A stretch of 36,160 bases of DNA from Candidatus Latescibacterota bacterium (lineage in GTDB: Bacteria; Latescibacterota; UBA2968): positions 1 through 36,160 of the forward strand of contig JAJEDY010000031.1 of NCBI GenBank assembly GCA_022821275.1, written 5' to 3'. Under the pieces are notes generated by a model that was given only the letters and a program-made list of their open reading frames with translations, ran no database searches and had not been told where the DNA came from. A program made the position numbers and the translations under genes. Within the stretch, counting starts at the first letter, position 1, and each line of letters starts with the position of its first letter. This document shows, one piece after another, positions 6,570-13,739 of the stretch.

Positions 6570-6770
6570 TTACGTCATCCCGAAGTGTTTGAAAGCTGCG
6601 AATATAGATTCACGCTTATCAGGCGGACATAGATGTTTTCTCTCATCACCTTGTCGATTCCAGGCCCTTCCAACCTGGATGCCAGCCAGTTCCTTACAAT
6701 GGGCGATCCAACACGGTTTAGGAACCCAACCATAGTTCAAACGAATCCACTGCTGGATTTTTTTATACAT
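6570..6770 (-). CDS. Small conserved hypothetical protein, 66 aa
   Basis: The ATG is preceded by a near-perfect AAGGAGG. The protein has the pattern GWVPKPCWIAHCKELAGI, a short basic middle (AWNRQGDERKHL), and the end CPPDKRESIFAAFKHFGM. I recall this pattern in a family of short uncharacterised proteins: a CWIAH-K-EL helix, a CPP-x-KR turn and a final AF-HFGM. Conserved cysteines and histidines suggest a metal site or compact DNA/RNA-binding fold, but no function is known to me. It is a stand-alone gene in the accessory zone. Confidence 0.65.
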   Translation of the reverse strand: MYKKIQQWIRLNYGWVPKPCWIAHCKELAGIQVGRAWNRQGDERKHLCPPDKRESIFAAFKHFGMT

Positions 6771-6804
6771 TGCTATCGCCTCCTTTTGTTTTAAAATAAA
6801 ATCT

Positions 6805-6856
6805 CTGACCCCTATTTCACGGAACTACCTTTTTACAGAACTTTTTGGGCTTGACC
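6805..6856 (+). repeat. 52-bp dispersed repeat, copy 1
   Basis: From CTGACCCCTATTTCACGG to the final CTTGACC, this matches 36039-36090 in the opposite orientation with three mismatches in 52. In plus-strand translation it gives LTPISRNYLFTELFGLD, then stops after four more codons. It lies just upstream of the 66-aa gene. Identity ends sharply on the right side. Confidence 0.75.
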
Positions 6857-6973
6857 AAGCTACAATATAATATACGCGAGAAATTATTAACGGAGCTCAT
6901 TTTTTCAGTTACTACATCCTAAACTCTTTATTCACTCCAGCACTATCCTACATACTCCCCTTAACAAGGTAAC

Positions 6974-7093
6974 AGAGAACACACCATTGAGGGTTTTCTT
7001 GATATGCTGGAGATTCGCTTTGGTGAGCAACGCGCCCCTCCTATCTACCGCATTGCCGCTATCAACGATGTGCAACACCTGAAGCAGTTGCAT
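6974..7093 (+). pseudogene. Rpn/YhgA-like nuclease, C-terminal scrap
   Basis: The frame reads REHTIEGFLDMLEIRF, then IAAINDVQHLKQL. This matches the C-terminal region of the second Rpn-like remnant in this window (RERAIEDILDVLEIRF, then IAAIEDLQRLKQL at 11333-11457). That region follows the nuclease core in Rpn-family (PD-(D/E)XK, recombination-promoting) proteins. No catalytic part is present, and an in-frame stop lies just upstream. Confidence 0.6.
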
Positions 7094-7172
7094 GGTTGCG
7101 ATACAAGTTCCAGCATAATCACGCACCTGGCCAGAAAGACTTGCCGCTTGCCTTGTCGCCCCTCAATCTACT

Positions 7173-7555
7173 GTGTATATTGATAGATTTACGCAGATTA
7201 TCCAGATGCCTGTCAAGCTCGGCAAAGGAAGGGGGAGTGATATGTTCTACAACGAACTGATCAAACAAATAGATTCCATGCCTTACACGCATCGGCAGAT
7301 GTTGTTCAGGGGGGAACCTTTCAGACTGGAAAAGCGCGAAGAAGATCGGAGCAGATGAGGGACTTATTTCTTCCCTTTCTGAAGGGACTGTTGGCGATGC
7401 GCTCCTGGCCGATAATGTGCGGATGGTTGCCCGAGAAGGGATCCTCGCCTCGCCGACGGTAAGGATCAATGAGCAGGTTGTAAATCCTTATGATCCTGTG
7501 CTTATGGCCTCTCATTTGAACAGTGTACTTGTCCAAATGCATGGAGAGGGGGGCA
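7173..7555 (+). pseudogene. Frameshifted gene, possibly thioredoxin-fold (DsbA-like)
   Basis: Two frames join across the G run near 7309-7314. The first gives MFYNELIKQIDSMPYTHRQM, and the second continues GNLSDWKSAKKIGADEGLIS and later VAREGILASPTVRINEQVV. The last phrase resembles the strand and cis-Pro turn near the C-terminus of DsbA-like proteins (GI-x-x-SPTV-x-INE), with a preceding helical insertion. This is a tentative fold guess, because no CxxC motif could be placed with confidence. It is followed directly by the pair of small genes at 7556-8137. Confidence 0.3.
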
Positions 7556-7826
7556 ATGAGCCAGAGACGGTACGACCTGCCCAATGGATATGGAATGGTG
7601 TCGAGCATCAAAGAGGACGACCCTTTTCTCGGTATCAAGGTAGAAATAGAGACAGAAGGCCGCGACACGGCGATATTTCGGCCCGCGCGTCTATGTCTTT
7701 GAGCGCAGCACGGGACGCTTTAAGGGCACAGATATTGACGAGACGCGCCTGGTGATGCCCAAGAAGTTTCGCGCACGTCGCGCACGTCGGGCATTGAGCA
7801 AGGAAAAGAAAAGGAAGGAAAAATGA
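7556..7826 (+). pseudogene. Small basic protein, single-base frameshift, coupled to the next gene
   Basis: The ATG follows an AGGGGGG site. The frame begins MSQRRYDLPNGYGMVSSIKE and reaches a stop near 7700. If one C in the CCC run near 7683 is removed, it continues as RVYVFERSTGRFKGTDIDET, then a basic tail (FRARRARRALSKEKKRKEK), to a TGA at 7824. That TGA overlaps the ATG of the next gene as ATGA, the usual sign of translational coupling, so the second frame is the natural end. The family is unknown. The very basic tail suggests nucleic-acid binding. Confidence 0.5.
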
Positions 7827-8137
7827 GCGAAGTCAGTACTTTTAATCCCGAATGGGTCGTTTTAGAGCTTATGGGACACCGCCGATTGTTCGGACTGCTG
7901 CAATCGACGCCTTTCCCTGGGGGATTATACCGCATAATCTATCCAGGAAAGGCGAAAGAATCCGCCATGACGCAGTATTACAACCCGACGGCGATTTATT
8001 GCATCACGCCAGCCGGGGAAGCCTCTGTGCGCGAGATGGCTGACCGGGCAACACCACCGGCGGCACAGCTTCAGCTTATGCCCGTGACAGATTACGGAGA
8101 AGAAGACTATCGAGACCCGGATGATGAGGACTACTAA
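7823..8137 (+). CDS. Conserved hypothetical protein, 104 aa
   Basis: The protein has the pattern NPEWVVLELMGHRRLFGLLQ, then GGLYRI, then TQYYNPTAIYCITP and an acidic tail (DYGEEDYRDPDDEDY). I recall a widespread small family with a WVV-x-ELMGHRR-x-G opening and a TQ-Y-x-x-x-AIYC-x-TP strand, found in phages and mobile elements with no known role. The fold is probably a small beta barrel. The start overlaps the stop of the preceding gene (ATGA), with a purine-rich stretch upstream. It ends 19 bases before the convergent secreted protein. Confidence 0.65.
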   Translation: MSEVSTFNPEWVVLELMGHRRLFGLLQSTPFPGGLYRIIYPGKAKESAMTQYYNPTAIYCITPAGEASVREMADRATPPAAQLQLMPVTDYGEEDYRDPDDEDY

Positions 8138-8156
8138 TATCCGAAGTTGAAATGAG

Positions 8157-9149
8157 TTAAAATGCTTCTTCTGCTGGTGTATTATTTGGATTGCTTGGCG
8201 ATTCGGTCGGCGATTCGAGCAACGGTATATAATTTATTATAACGATATTGGATCCAGCTTCGTATATAAGTTCTATCTTTGTTCGTTTGTTGGCAGCCTG
8301 CCATCTCATTCCAGTATCTCCAAAGGTTGTGGCTTGGCCATATTTGTCTGACAGTGCGTTGGCTATATCGCCATACAGTTTCCTAAGCTCTGTGTTACTT
8401 AAATATTTGGTAAAAAAAGAATAGACTGCTCCAGCCAGTTTATCCAGAGTAAAATGGTATATCAGACTGCATTCTCTATTGAATATAGAACCACGATAAC
8501 TTATTGCTGTCAGGGCACTACTGGTGGGTAGTTGTGTGTTACTCAATTTCCATTTGGGATCTAATTTTTCTATCGCTTTGACTTGAGCAATAGACATACC
8601 CCATCGCACCTTTCTAAAATCATACTCGTCTGCTGATGTATTCTTTGAATTGCCTGGCGATTTGGTCGGCGATCTGAGCAACGAGTAAGATATCGTAACG
8701 AGACTGGATTCAGCATGGTATCCAAGTCTTACCAGTGTTCGTTTGTTGATGGTCCGCCATTCCATTCCAGTATTTTTAACGGGTGTGCCCTTGCCATATT
8801 TATCTGACAGTGTGTTGAGTATATCGTCGTACAGTTGTTTTAGATCCTGAGTGCTTAAATTTTCGACATCAAAAGTATAGAATCCTCCAATCAGTTTTCT
8901 ATAACTAAATGAGTACGTTATATCGCATTCTCTATTGAATATAGAACCATTATAATTTACTGTTAAGCGGCTGTCTGTCTCGGGTAGTTCTGCCATACCC
9001 CATCTCCATTTGGGATCATTTTCTATCTCTTTGACTTGAGTAATAGACATACCCCATCGCGTCTTTCTAAAATCATACTCGTCTGCACAGATATTGTGGG
9101 TTAATAGCAACATCCCTGCCAGCAAGGTTAAATATCGGATGTATTTCAT
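8157..9149 (-). CDS. Secreted protein made of two tandem copies of one domain
   Basis: A signal peptide (residues 1-22, MKYIRYLTLLAGMLLLTHNI then CADE) is followed by two copies of a domain of about 135 residues. Copy 1 begins DEYDFRKTRWGMSITQVKEI at residue 23 and copy 2 DEYDFRKVRWGMSIAQVKAI at residue 174. Each copy has a WGMS-x-x-QVK helix, a SIFNREC strand, a LSDKYG turn and a GM-W strand. Even the Ser/Pro/Asn-rich linkers are copied. DNA similarity between the copies is still obvious, so the duplication is fairly recent. The function is unknown. The cysteine after the signal peptide lacks a good lipobox. The start has AGAGAG. Confidence 0.7.
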   Translation of the reverse strand: MKYIRYLTLLAGMLLLTHNICADEYDFRKTRWGMSITQVKEIENDPKWRWGMAELPETDSRLTVNYNGSIFNRECDITYSFSYRKLIGGFYTFDVENLSTQDLKQLYDDILNTLSDKYGKGTPVKNTGMEWRTINKRTLVRLGYHAESSLVTISYSLLRSPTKSPGNSKNTSADEYDFRKVRWGMSIAQVKAIEKLDPKWKLSNTQLPTSSALTAISYRGSIFNRECSLIYHFTLDKLAGAVYSFFTKYLSNTELRKLYGDIANALSDKYGQATTFGDTGMRWQAANKRTKIELIYEAGSNIVIINYIPLLESPTESPSNPNNTPAEEAF

Positions 9150-9529
9150 GGGTCTCTCTTTTGGTGTATTTGGAGTATGTCAAGGCGCTATCTGATTGAG
9201 GAAGGCTTTCAAGCGGTCGTGCCTGTCGATAATCTCTTGTGGAATCTCTACCCGTTCACCGGGCGGGAGAACGGAAATGGCGGGCTTTGTGGCATCTGGA
9301 GTTACCCCGCTTTAGATGCTGTTGCCGAATTGGTCGAGAGGGAATTAGCGGTTGAAAAAATGGCTGTTTGTGGTCGGAATTCAGGCTCTGTATGGACAGA
9401 TTTGGAATTCGGCAACTGGAGTTACCCCGTTTCGGTGGATATCTGACAATATCTCTGTGTAAGAAAATACCACGCTGATGCCCAATGTCAATTAGCCTTT
9501 ATAGCGGTTCAACTATAGGGGCGCACACC
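9150..9529. other. Non-coding stretch with dispersed short repeats
   Basis: I see no convincing gene here. An 89-codon plus-strand frame exists but has no ribosome binding site. The stretch holds two copies of a 16-17-bp motif, CTGGAGTTACCCCG(C/T)TT (9296-9312 and 9416-9432). Between them lies a segment (9325-9395) that resembles 11940-12005. These look like pieces of a degenerate repeat family, with a further motif copy at 11759-11775. Confidence 0.5.
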
Positions 9530-10065
9530 TCATAACGCAACCTTCTCATAACTGGCACTTTGGTCTGGATATTGCTCCCCAATCATTTTCCAAAATTTCC
9601 TTCTTTGTCTCTCCTTGCTCTTAAGCCGGAGTAACGGCTGCAACCGATAGACCGCCAGGAAACTTAACCTTGGGTCTGAGTCATCCAATCCCAGGATAAA
9701 ATCTTTAATTTTCTCATCCAGCTTGAGTAACTGTAGAATCAAGTGGACTTTGGTCTGTGAAATTCCCACCTGTTGAGCAAGTGTTCTCTGAGATTGAACG
9801 TTGCCCTTTTCAAGAAGTTCTTGATAATACAGAGCCTTTTTAATATTATTGGGATGTTGCAGTTTTTGAGTAACTAAATGTTTTTGTGGCTTATGTCCGA
9901 TTGCGATAATGGGCCTGTTGTTACTGCGGAAGTGATAGATGGGGAAGTGATCCCATACGGTAAAAAGTTCAGTGAGTGCATCAGTCGGGCAACCAATTTT
10001 TTTTGCTGAACTTTAATTCTATCCGCACTCTGATGGGGTAAATATGAAAACATTAAATATCCCAT
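9530..10065 (-). pseudogene. ParB-like helix-turn-helix protein, frameshifted and truncated
   Basis: The main frame reads NRPIIAIGHKPQKHLVTQKL, then SQRTLAQQVGISQTKVHLIL and QLLKLDEKIKDFILGLDD. The LAQQVGISQTKVHLILQLLKL part is a ParB-type helix-turn-helix, followed by the hinge after which these proteins count results (LGLDD, RLQPLL). No start codon exists in this frame. An upstream frame (SADRIKVQQKK) joins if one base is changed in the run of eight A residues near 10001-10008. That frame overlaps the divergent UPF0175 gene, so the true N-terminus is probably gone. Proteins of this type accompany recombinases in mobile DNA. Confidence 0.5.
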
Positions 10066-10295
10066 ATTCTGAAGACCTGCTCTTGATCACCGGGCAAGAA
10101 CCCGAAGTCTTTGAACGAGAAGCGCGCTTTCTATTGGCGTTGAAATTTTTTGAACTCCGCCGGATTTCTGCTGGAAAGGCAGCGGAGTTATCCGGTTTAA
10201 GCAAGCCCGAGTTTCTCGCAAAGGTCAGTGCATTGAACATCCCTGTTGTTGATCTGGATGATGATCAACTCGATACAGAATTTGGTTATAAATGA
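10044..10295 (+). CDS. UPF0175 family antitoxin
   Basis: The 83-residue protein matches UPF0175. It has a short N-terminal strand (MKTLNIPYSEDLLL), a helix with EREARFLLALKFFELRRIS, then the conserved helix-turn-helix SAGKAAELSGLSKPEFLAKV and a short acidic end. In this family the gene is usually followed by a DUF3368 PIN-domain toxin, as here, and the product is taken to be the antitoxin and autoregulator. The ribosome binding site is weak (GGGG about seven bases ahead). The stop codon is separated from the next start (GTG) by one base, so the pair would be co-translated. Confidence 0.8.
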   Translation: MKTLNIPYSEDLLLITGQEPEVFEREARFLLALKFFELRRISAGKAAELSGLSKPEFLAKVSALNIPVVDLDDDQLDTEFGYK

Positions 10296-10296
10296 C

Positions 10297-10780
10297 GTGT
10301 TTCTAATCGCAGATTCCAGTCCTCTCATTGCATTGGCGGGCGTGAACCGACTCAACCTATTGCCCAGATTGTATTCTCGCGTTATTGCACCATCCGCTAT
10401 ATATAGATGAAATTCTGGCCGGAGGCGAAAATGCCTCTGGCCTTAACTTTTTAGATCGTGCTTCATGGCTTGAACAGTGGACATTGGAACAAACACCAGA
10501 ATTGATTTCTATTGCGTTGGGGCTTGGAGAAACTGAAGTAATTCAACTGGCAGAGCAATTACCCAATTCGCGTTTGTTACTGGATGATCACCGGGCGAGA
10601 AGGGTAGCAGAAGACCTGAATTTGGAAATTATTGGCTCAGCGGGTATTCTTGTTCAGGCAAAAAGAAAAATGTTGATTCGAGAAGTGGTACCCATTCTGA
10701 GAAATATGAAAAAGAATGGCTATTATATTGGAGACCGCGTAATCCAAAGGGCGGCACAGGCGGTGGGTGAAACGGTTTAA
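10297..10780 (+). pseudogene. DUF3368/PIN-domain toxin, frameshifted
   Basis: A GTG one base after the antitoxin stop opens VFLIADSSPLIALAGVNRL, the PIN opening with its first acidic residue (ADSSPLI). The frame stops at 10398 inside a TATATATA run. The next frame carries the rest: YIDEILAGG, then GLGETEVIQLAEQLPNSRLL and LLDDHRARRVAEDLNLEIIG, holding the remaining acidic residues, and the typical C-terminus RNMKKNGYYIGDRVIQRAAQ. A one-base difference in the TA run restores a full-length toxin. All catalytic acids remain, so loss is very recent or the shift is a sequencing error. Confidence 0.8.
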
Positions 10781-10831
10781 TATAGGATGTTGCAATCTTT
10801 AGAGCGGCATGATCTCGGATATTATGTCCTG

Positions 10832-10934
10832 CAGGACTTACGCAGTTTACAAAAAATTACGCCATTTTGTCACAACATCTTGTATATCTCATTTCAAATA
10901 AACCACAAGATATAGAGATGTTGCGTAAGTCCTG
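10832..10934. mobile_element. 103-bp MITE-like element
   Basis: Perfect 13-bp terminal inverted repeats (CAGGACTTACGCA at 10832-10844 and its complement at 10922-10934) bound a non-coding AT-rich body. The body contains a further internal inverted repeat (around 10873-10890 and 10904-10922). The termini resemble IS5-type ends I recall from other bacteria. It interrupts or truncates the Rpn-like gene that resumes at 10937. A clear target duplication was not found. Confidence 0.65.
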
Positions 10935-10936
10935 TC

Positions 10937-11515
10937 CAGGAGCGTCCCGGCTACCACATCGCAATTCAGTACAGGGTGATCAGGCTGATTGAGGTAGAAG
11001 GCCAGCACGTCCTCGAATCGGGGCAATCGGGTCTGATTCCCTTCACACCTTTGATGAAGCCCCCCGACGAGATGGCCTCGGATGCGTGGTTGCAGCAGTG
11101 TATTCACACGGCTCGGACGCGCCGCATCGCTCGGTCATATAGGGCGGATTATCTCGCTGGCATGGTGGCCCCCGTATAAAAGCATTACGGGGCAGGCTTG
11201 AGTGAGTTGGTATATGAAACTGAAACGATTTCTGATATTATTTTTAAGGAGGGCATCATGGATCTCATCCGCGAATCATCTCTTTTTCAATCCCTCACCC
11301 AACAAAGCAGAGAGGAAAGCTTTGAGCAAGGAGTTAGAGAACGCGCTATTGAAGACATCCTTGACGTGTTGGAGATTCGATTTGACCTCCGCGAGACTGA
11401 CCCTCTATCTGCTCGCATAGCCGCCATAGAAGATTTGCAACGCCTCAAGCAGTTGCTCCGCGAGGCGGTTCAGGTGTCCAGTCTTGAAGCATTTCAGCAT
11501 CTGTTAGATGAGTGA
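10937..11515 (+). pseudogene. Rpn/YhgA-like recombination-promoting nuclease, N-terminally truncated, with an in-frame stop
   Basis: After the MITE the frame reads ERPGYHIAIQYRVIRLIEVE, then LIPFTPLMKPPDEMASDAWL and ADYLAGM. These are phrases of the region that follows the PD-(D/E)XK core in Rpn-family proteins. A TAA at 11177 lies inside a small hairpin insertion. The same frame resumes with LSELVYETETISDIIFKEGI, MDLIRESSLFQSLTQQ and the C-terminal RERAIEDILDVLEIRF to LLDE. The nuclease core itself lies on the lost side of the MITE. A separate product from about 11257 (ATG after AAGGAGGG) could still be made from the C-terminal part. Confidence 0.7.
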
Positions 11516-11549
11516 CACGATTTCCAAAAGACCTGGCGTGTCCGTTGCC

Positions 11550-11572
11550 CAATGGATAATGTGGGCGTTGTT
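11550..11572 (+). repeat. 23-bp exact direct repeat, left copy
   Basis: The sequence starting CAATGGATAATGTGGGC is identical to 13365-13387, and identity stops at the neighbouring base on both sides. The two copies bracket the 1.8-kb segment containing the HEPN and NYN genes. Confidence 0.7.
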
Positions 11573-11601
11573 GGAGGTATTTCTGACAAAACACGGAAAT
11601 T

Positions 11602-11665
11602 GTCTCCATTGAGATAGACAATTGCGGAAGATAGTCTCTATTGAGACTGACAATTGTAGGATTAT
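11602..11665. repeat. Two tandem copies of a 32-bp unit
   Basis: Each unit begins GTCTC(C/T)ATTGAGA and contains GACAATTG, followed by nine variable bases. The second unit holds a perfect GTCTC-TATT-GAGAC palindrome. Two units only, with no adjacent cas genes. Confidence 0.5.
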
Positions 11666-11721
11666 GTCTATAACTTCTGGTACTTGAAATGCCCCCTATC
11701 TCACGCCGGTCCCTAGGATAA

Positions 11722-11753
11722 AAAATGCCTGTGCGATTTTTGACAGGCATTTT
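11722..11753. terminator. Bidirectional intrinsic terminator
   Basis: AAAATGCCTGT (11722-11732) pairs perfectly with ACAGGCATTTT (11743-11753) across a ten-base loop. It is followed on the plus strand by TTCTT. It is placed between the Rpn-like remnant and the convergent HEPN gene, so it could serve both. Confidence 0.7.
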
Positions 11754-12075
11754 CTTATTGGAGTTACCCCGCTTTCTGGCGTTCAATAGCGCACGTCAGC
11801 ATCGGTTTGAGCCTATTGCACAATATCGTCAGAGACTTTAGGACGGGGAGCTATGCGCGTTTGTCCGCTCTCTACTGTATCGTCTTTTCGTGCCATTTTT
11901 GTCCACCTCCTTATATTGAGTGGGATTGTTGAGTATCTTCAGAGCGAAATTGGTCAAGAGGAAGTCTGCGGTTGGCTATTTGTGGCCTGAATACAGGCTC
12001 TGTAAGTCCTATGTTCAGTATTAGTGTCACTGCCGCTTTCGTCTTTTCTTTCCCCTCCTTAGCACGGGCAATACC

Positions 12076-12678
12076 CTATGCTAACCGAGGGAACTCCTCC
12101 TGTAACAGACCAATTGGTACTGCCATAGGGAGACTCTCGAAGTTGGTAATTATTTCTCGTAAGTCATTATGTGAAAGATCTACTTTAGATCCATGCATAG
12201 CAGAATTACGATGATCAGCAACTTTTTTGATGCTTTTGTGAATTGATTGGTGTTTCTCTCTGTCCTCATGATAGCAGTGACTATTTGCCATGAGAGCTTT
12301 ATGGAGAGTAAGGATATTCTTCTTCTTGCCTGATTCATCCGTTATAGATTTGTATAGGCAGCGGAGATAACCTTCTATGATGACACAGATTTCACGAAAA
12401 ACAACATCTGTGTCATCATCGGAGTTGCCCTTTAACCTTGTTTTTAATGTCTTTAACTTCGATTGAAGATCAGGCTCCAACCACACAGAAGGTTTGTCAT
12501 CTTCCTTCAACTGCATATTCTTTGTCATGAACATTATATGTTCCTCACAATCTTCTTTTGACAAAAACATGCAACGCGAGGTAGCAACTATTTTTCCATC
12601 TTCACTGAGTATTATCCAAATCCACTGATGCTCTCCAGTGAATGTTGGAATTTGCATAGTGCGATATGCAGGTTGCAT
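12076..12678 (-). CDS. HEPN-domain protein with a DUF1508-like N-terminus
   Basis: The C-terminal part (about residues 90-185) is helical and carries DHRNSAMHG, an R157-x4-H162 motif typical of the HEPN RNase superfamily. It follows a helix with REICVIIEGYLRCLYKSI. The N-terminal 60 residues (HQWIWIILSEDGKIVATSRC, then SKEDCEEHIMF) resemble the DUF1508/YegP fold: a beta hairpin with a DG turn, then a helix. The start has a good AAGGAG at five bases. An NYN-domain gene lies upstream on the same strand, with a 77-base gap. A HEPN-NYN pair suggests an RNA-targeting toxin or defence module. The domain assignments rest on motifs only. Confidence 0.55.
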   Translation of the reverse strand: MQPAYRTMQIPTFTGEHQWIWIILSEDGKIVATSRCMFLSKEDCEEHIMFMTKNMQLKEDDKPSVWLEPDLQSKLKTLKTRLKGNSDDDTDVVFREICVIIEGYLRCLYKSITDESGKKKNILTLHKALMANSHCYHEDREKHQSIHKSIKKVADHRNSAMHGSKVDLSHNDLREIITNFESLPMAVPIGLLQEEFPRLA

Positions 12679-12755
12679 TTTTACTCCTTATTTTGGGGGT
12701 TATGTAGAATAGTGCCGAGAGGTTGGAGGATTTACTGCCATTGTATTGGACTTCT

Positions 12756-13113
12756 TTATTGCCATTCTGGTGGTCTGTGAAAAGTGCCGTTCGCATCAGT
12801 CAATGTATTAGGCAGTTGACTAAGTGAGAGAACACCAGGTCTAATTTGACGTATAAACGAGGCATATTTTAGAAGCGTTTGTGATTTTCGGAGTTTATAT
12901 CGAGTGCCAGTACGCGGATCAATCGCACCCGCAGGGAATACAACACCTACTTTCAAGTTTATATCTTGAGTCACAATGCGGATAGCCTCCCCTAAGTCGG
13001 AGTCATTTGATACCACAATAGCAACCTCATAATCCTTGTTATGAGCATCGTTTAATAGGTGAACAGCAAGGTTGACATCTGATCCTTTGTTTTCATTAAA
13101 TCTCCAAAATGCA
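12756..13113 (-). pseudogene. NYN-domain (LabA/DUF88-like) RNase, N-terminally truncated
   Basis: The frame reads FWRFNENKGSDVNLAVHLLN, then YEVAIVVSNDSDLGEAIRIV and KVGVVFPAG, ending QLPNTLTDANGTFHRPPEWQ. These are hallmarks of NYN/LabA-type PIN-like nucleases: the KGSDVNLA-x-HLL helix and the VVSNDSDL motif with catalytic acids, plus the conserved tail. The N-terminal DG-x-N strand with the first acidic residue is missing. The frame runs into a perfect 12-bp hairpin at 13114-13141 and reaches a stop with no usable start codon. A short product from the GTG at 13016 is possible but would lack half the active site. Confidence 0.65.
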
Positions 13114-13141
13114 GAAGCCGTATAGAACTCTATACGGCTTC
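13114..13141. repeat. Perfect 12-bp hairpin at the NYN breakpoint
   Basis: GAAGCCGTATAG (13114-13125) and its exact complement (13130-13141) are separated by AACT. Homology to NYN proteins fades exactly here. It may be a palindromic insertion or the scar of a deletion. Confidence 0.6.
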
Positions 13142-13364
13142 GCGCCCTGCTCCCGAAGCAACAGGGGTGGTTAATTATTTACAAATTCAACCCGGCCCCA
13201 CTGACGAGTCCGGGGGCTTCAGCACTGAATGTCTGAAGGGGCAATGCTCAAAATATATAGGAATATAAAAATAGTGTCAATTATTTTTGACACTGGGGCA
13301 TTCTTTATACGGAAATTGAGTACATGGGGCAATATAGCGTCTGTAAATTTTTCTGATATTATCT

Positions 13365-13387
13365 CAATGGATAATGTGGGCGTTGTT
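13365..13387 (+). repeat. 23-bp exact direct repeat, right copy
   Basis: Identical to 11550-11572 and in the same orientation. Together they flank the HEPN/NYN segment. Confidence 0.7.
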
Positions 13388-13677
13388 ACCTAAAAAATGA
13401 GGGGACGACAGGGAGGGATACCATTACCTTGCCGCCCCCGAAGACCGGGCTGGAGTGAAGGGATATCTCGGCCCGGTCGTTGTGTTCAAGGGGTTCCGTA
13501 TGAACACTGATCAAACGGCTGCAAACGTTTTTGGTGTCAAATTTCGAGGAAAAAAAATGGATCCCGGTACAAAAATATAGAGAGGTATAAAAAAGCTGAG
13601 TATTTGTGGGATTTTTCACTAAATTATGATACCAGAAATTCTCGTGTTATGTGTGACATGTGAGTGATACCTTTTCT

Positions 13678-13726
13678 TATTCACACTTCCTACTTCACAC
13701 TTCTTACTTCCTACTTCACACTTCTC
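13678..13726 (+). repeat. Heptanucleotide tandem repeat, about seven units
   Basis: Seven consecutive 7-mers of the form ACTTCNN (the first unit is degenerate) run from 13678 to 13726. They end two bases before the ribosome binding site of the NIPSNAP gene. Such repeats in a leader can change length by slippage. Confidence 0.7.
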
Positions 13727-13739
13727 CTGGAGATTTTCT

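Larger units (their letters stand above)
11516..12075. other. Intergenic stretch without a recognisable gene
   Basis: Apart from the repeats and terminator listed separately, I see only a third copy of the GGAGTTACCCCG motif (11759-11775) and a segment (11940-12005) related to 9325-9395. No plus- or minus-strand frame here has both a ribosome binding site and coding character. Confidence 0.5.
13142..13739. other. Gene-free stretch with several hairpins
   Basis: I find no gene here. The region holds a GC-rich structured segment (13190-13240, with CTTCAG / CTGAAG and CCCGG / CCGGG arms), the right copy of the 23-bp repeat (13365-13387), a perfect 8-bp hairpin GACCGGGC / GCCCGGTC (13443-13450 and 13471-13478), and a heptamer repeat at its right end. 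It marks the border between accessory and ordinary DNA. Confidence 0.5.

Noticed and set aside
9177-9446. 89-codon plus-strand reading frame
   Set aside because: No ribosome binding site. It is built from the dispersed repeats and shows no coding character.
11602-11665. CRISPR array
   Set aside because: Only two units, repeats not identical, the variable part is nine bases, and there are no cas genes.
13190-13240. Hammerhead-ribozyme-like CTGACGAGTCC
   Set aside because: The matching GGACGAAA strand and the stem I/III partners needed for a hammerhead core are absent.
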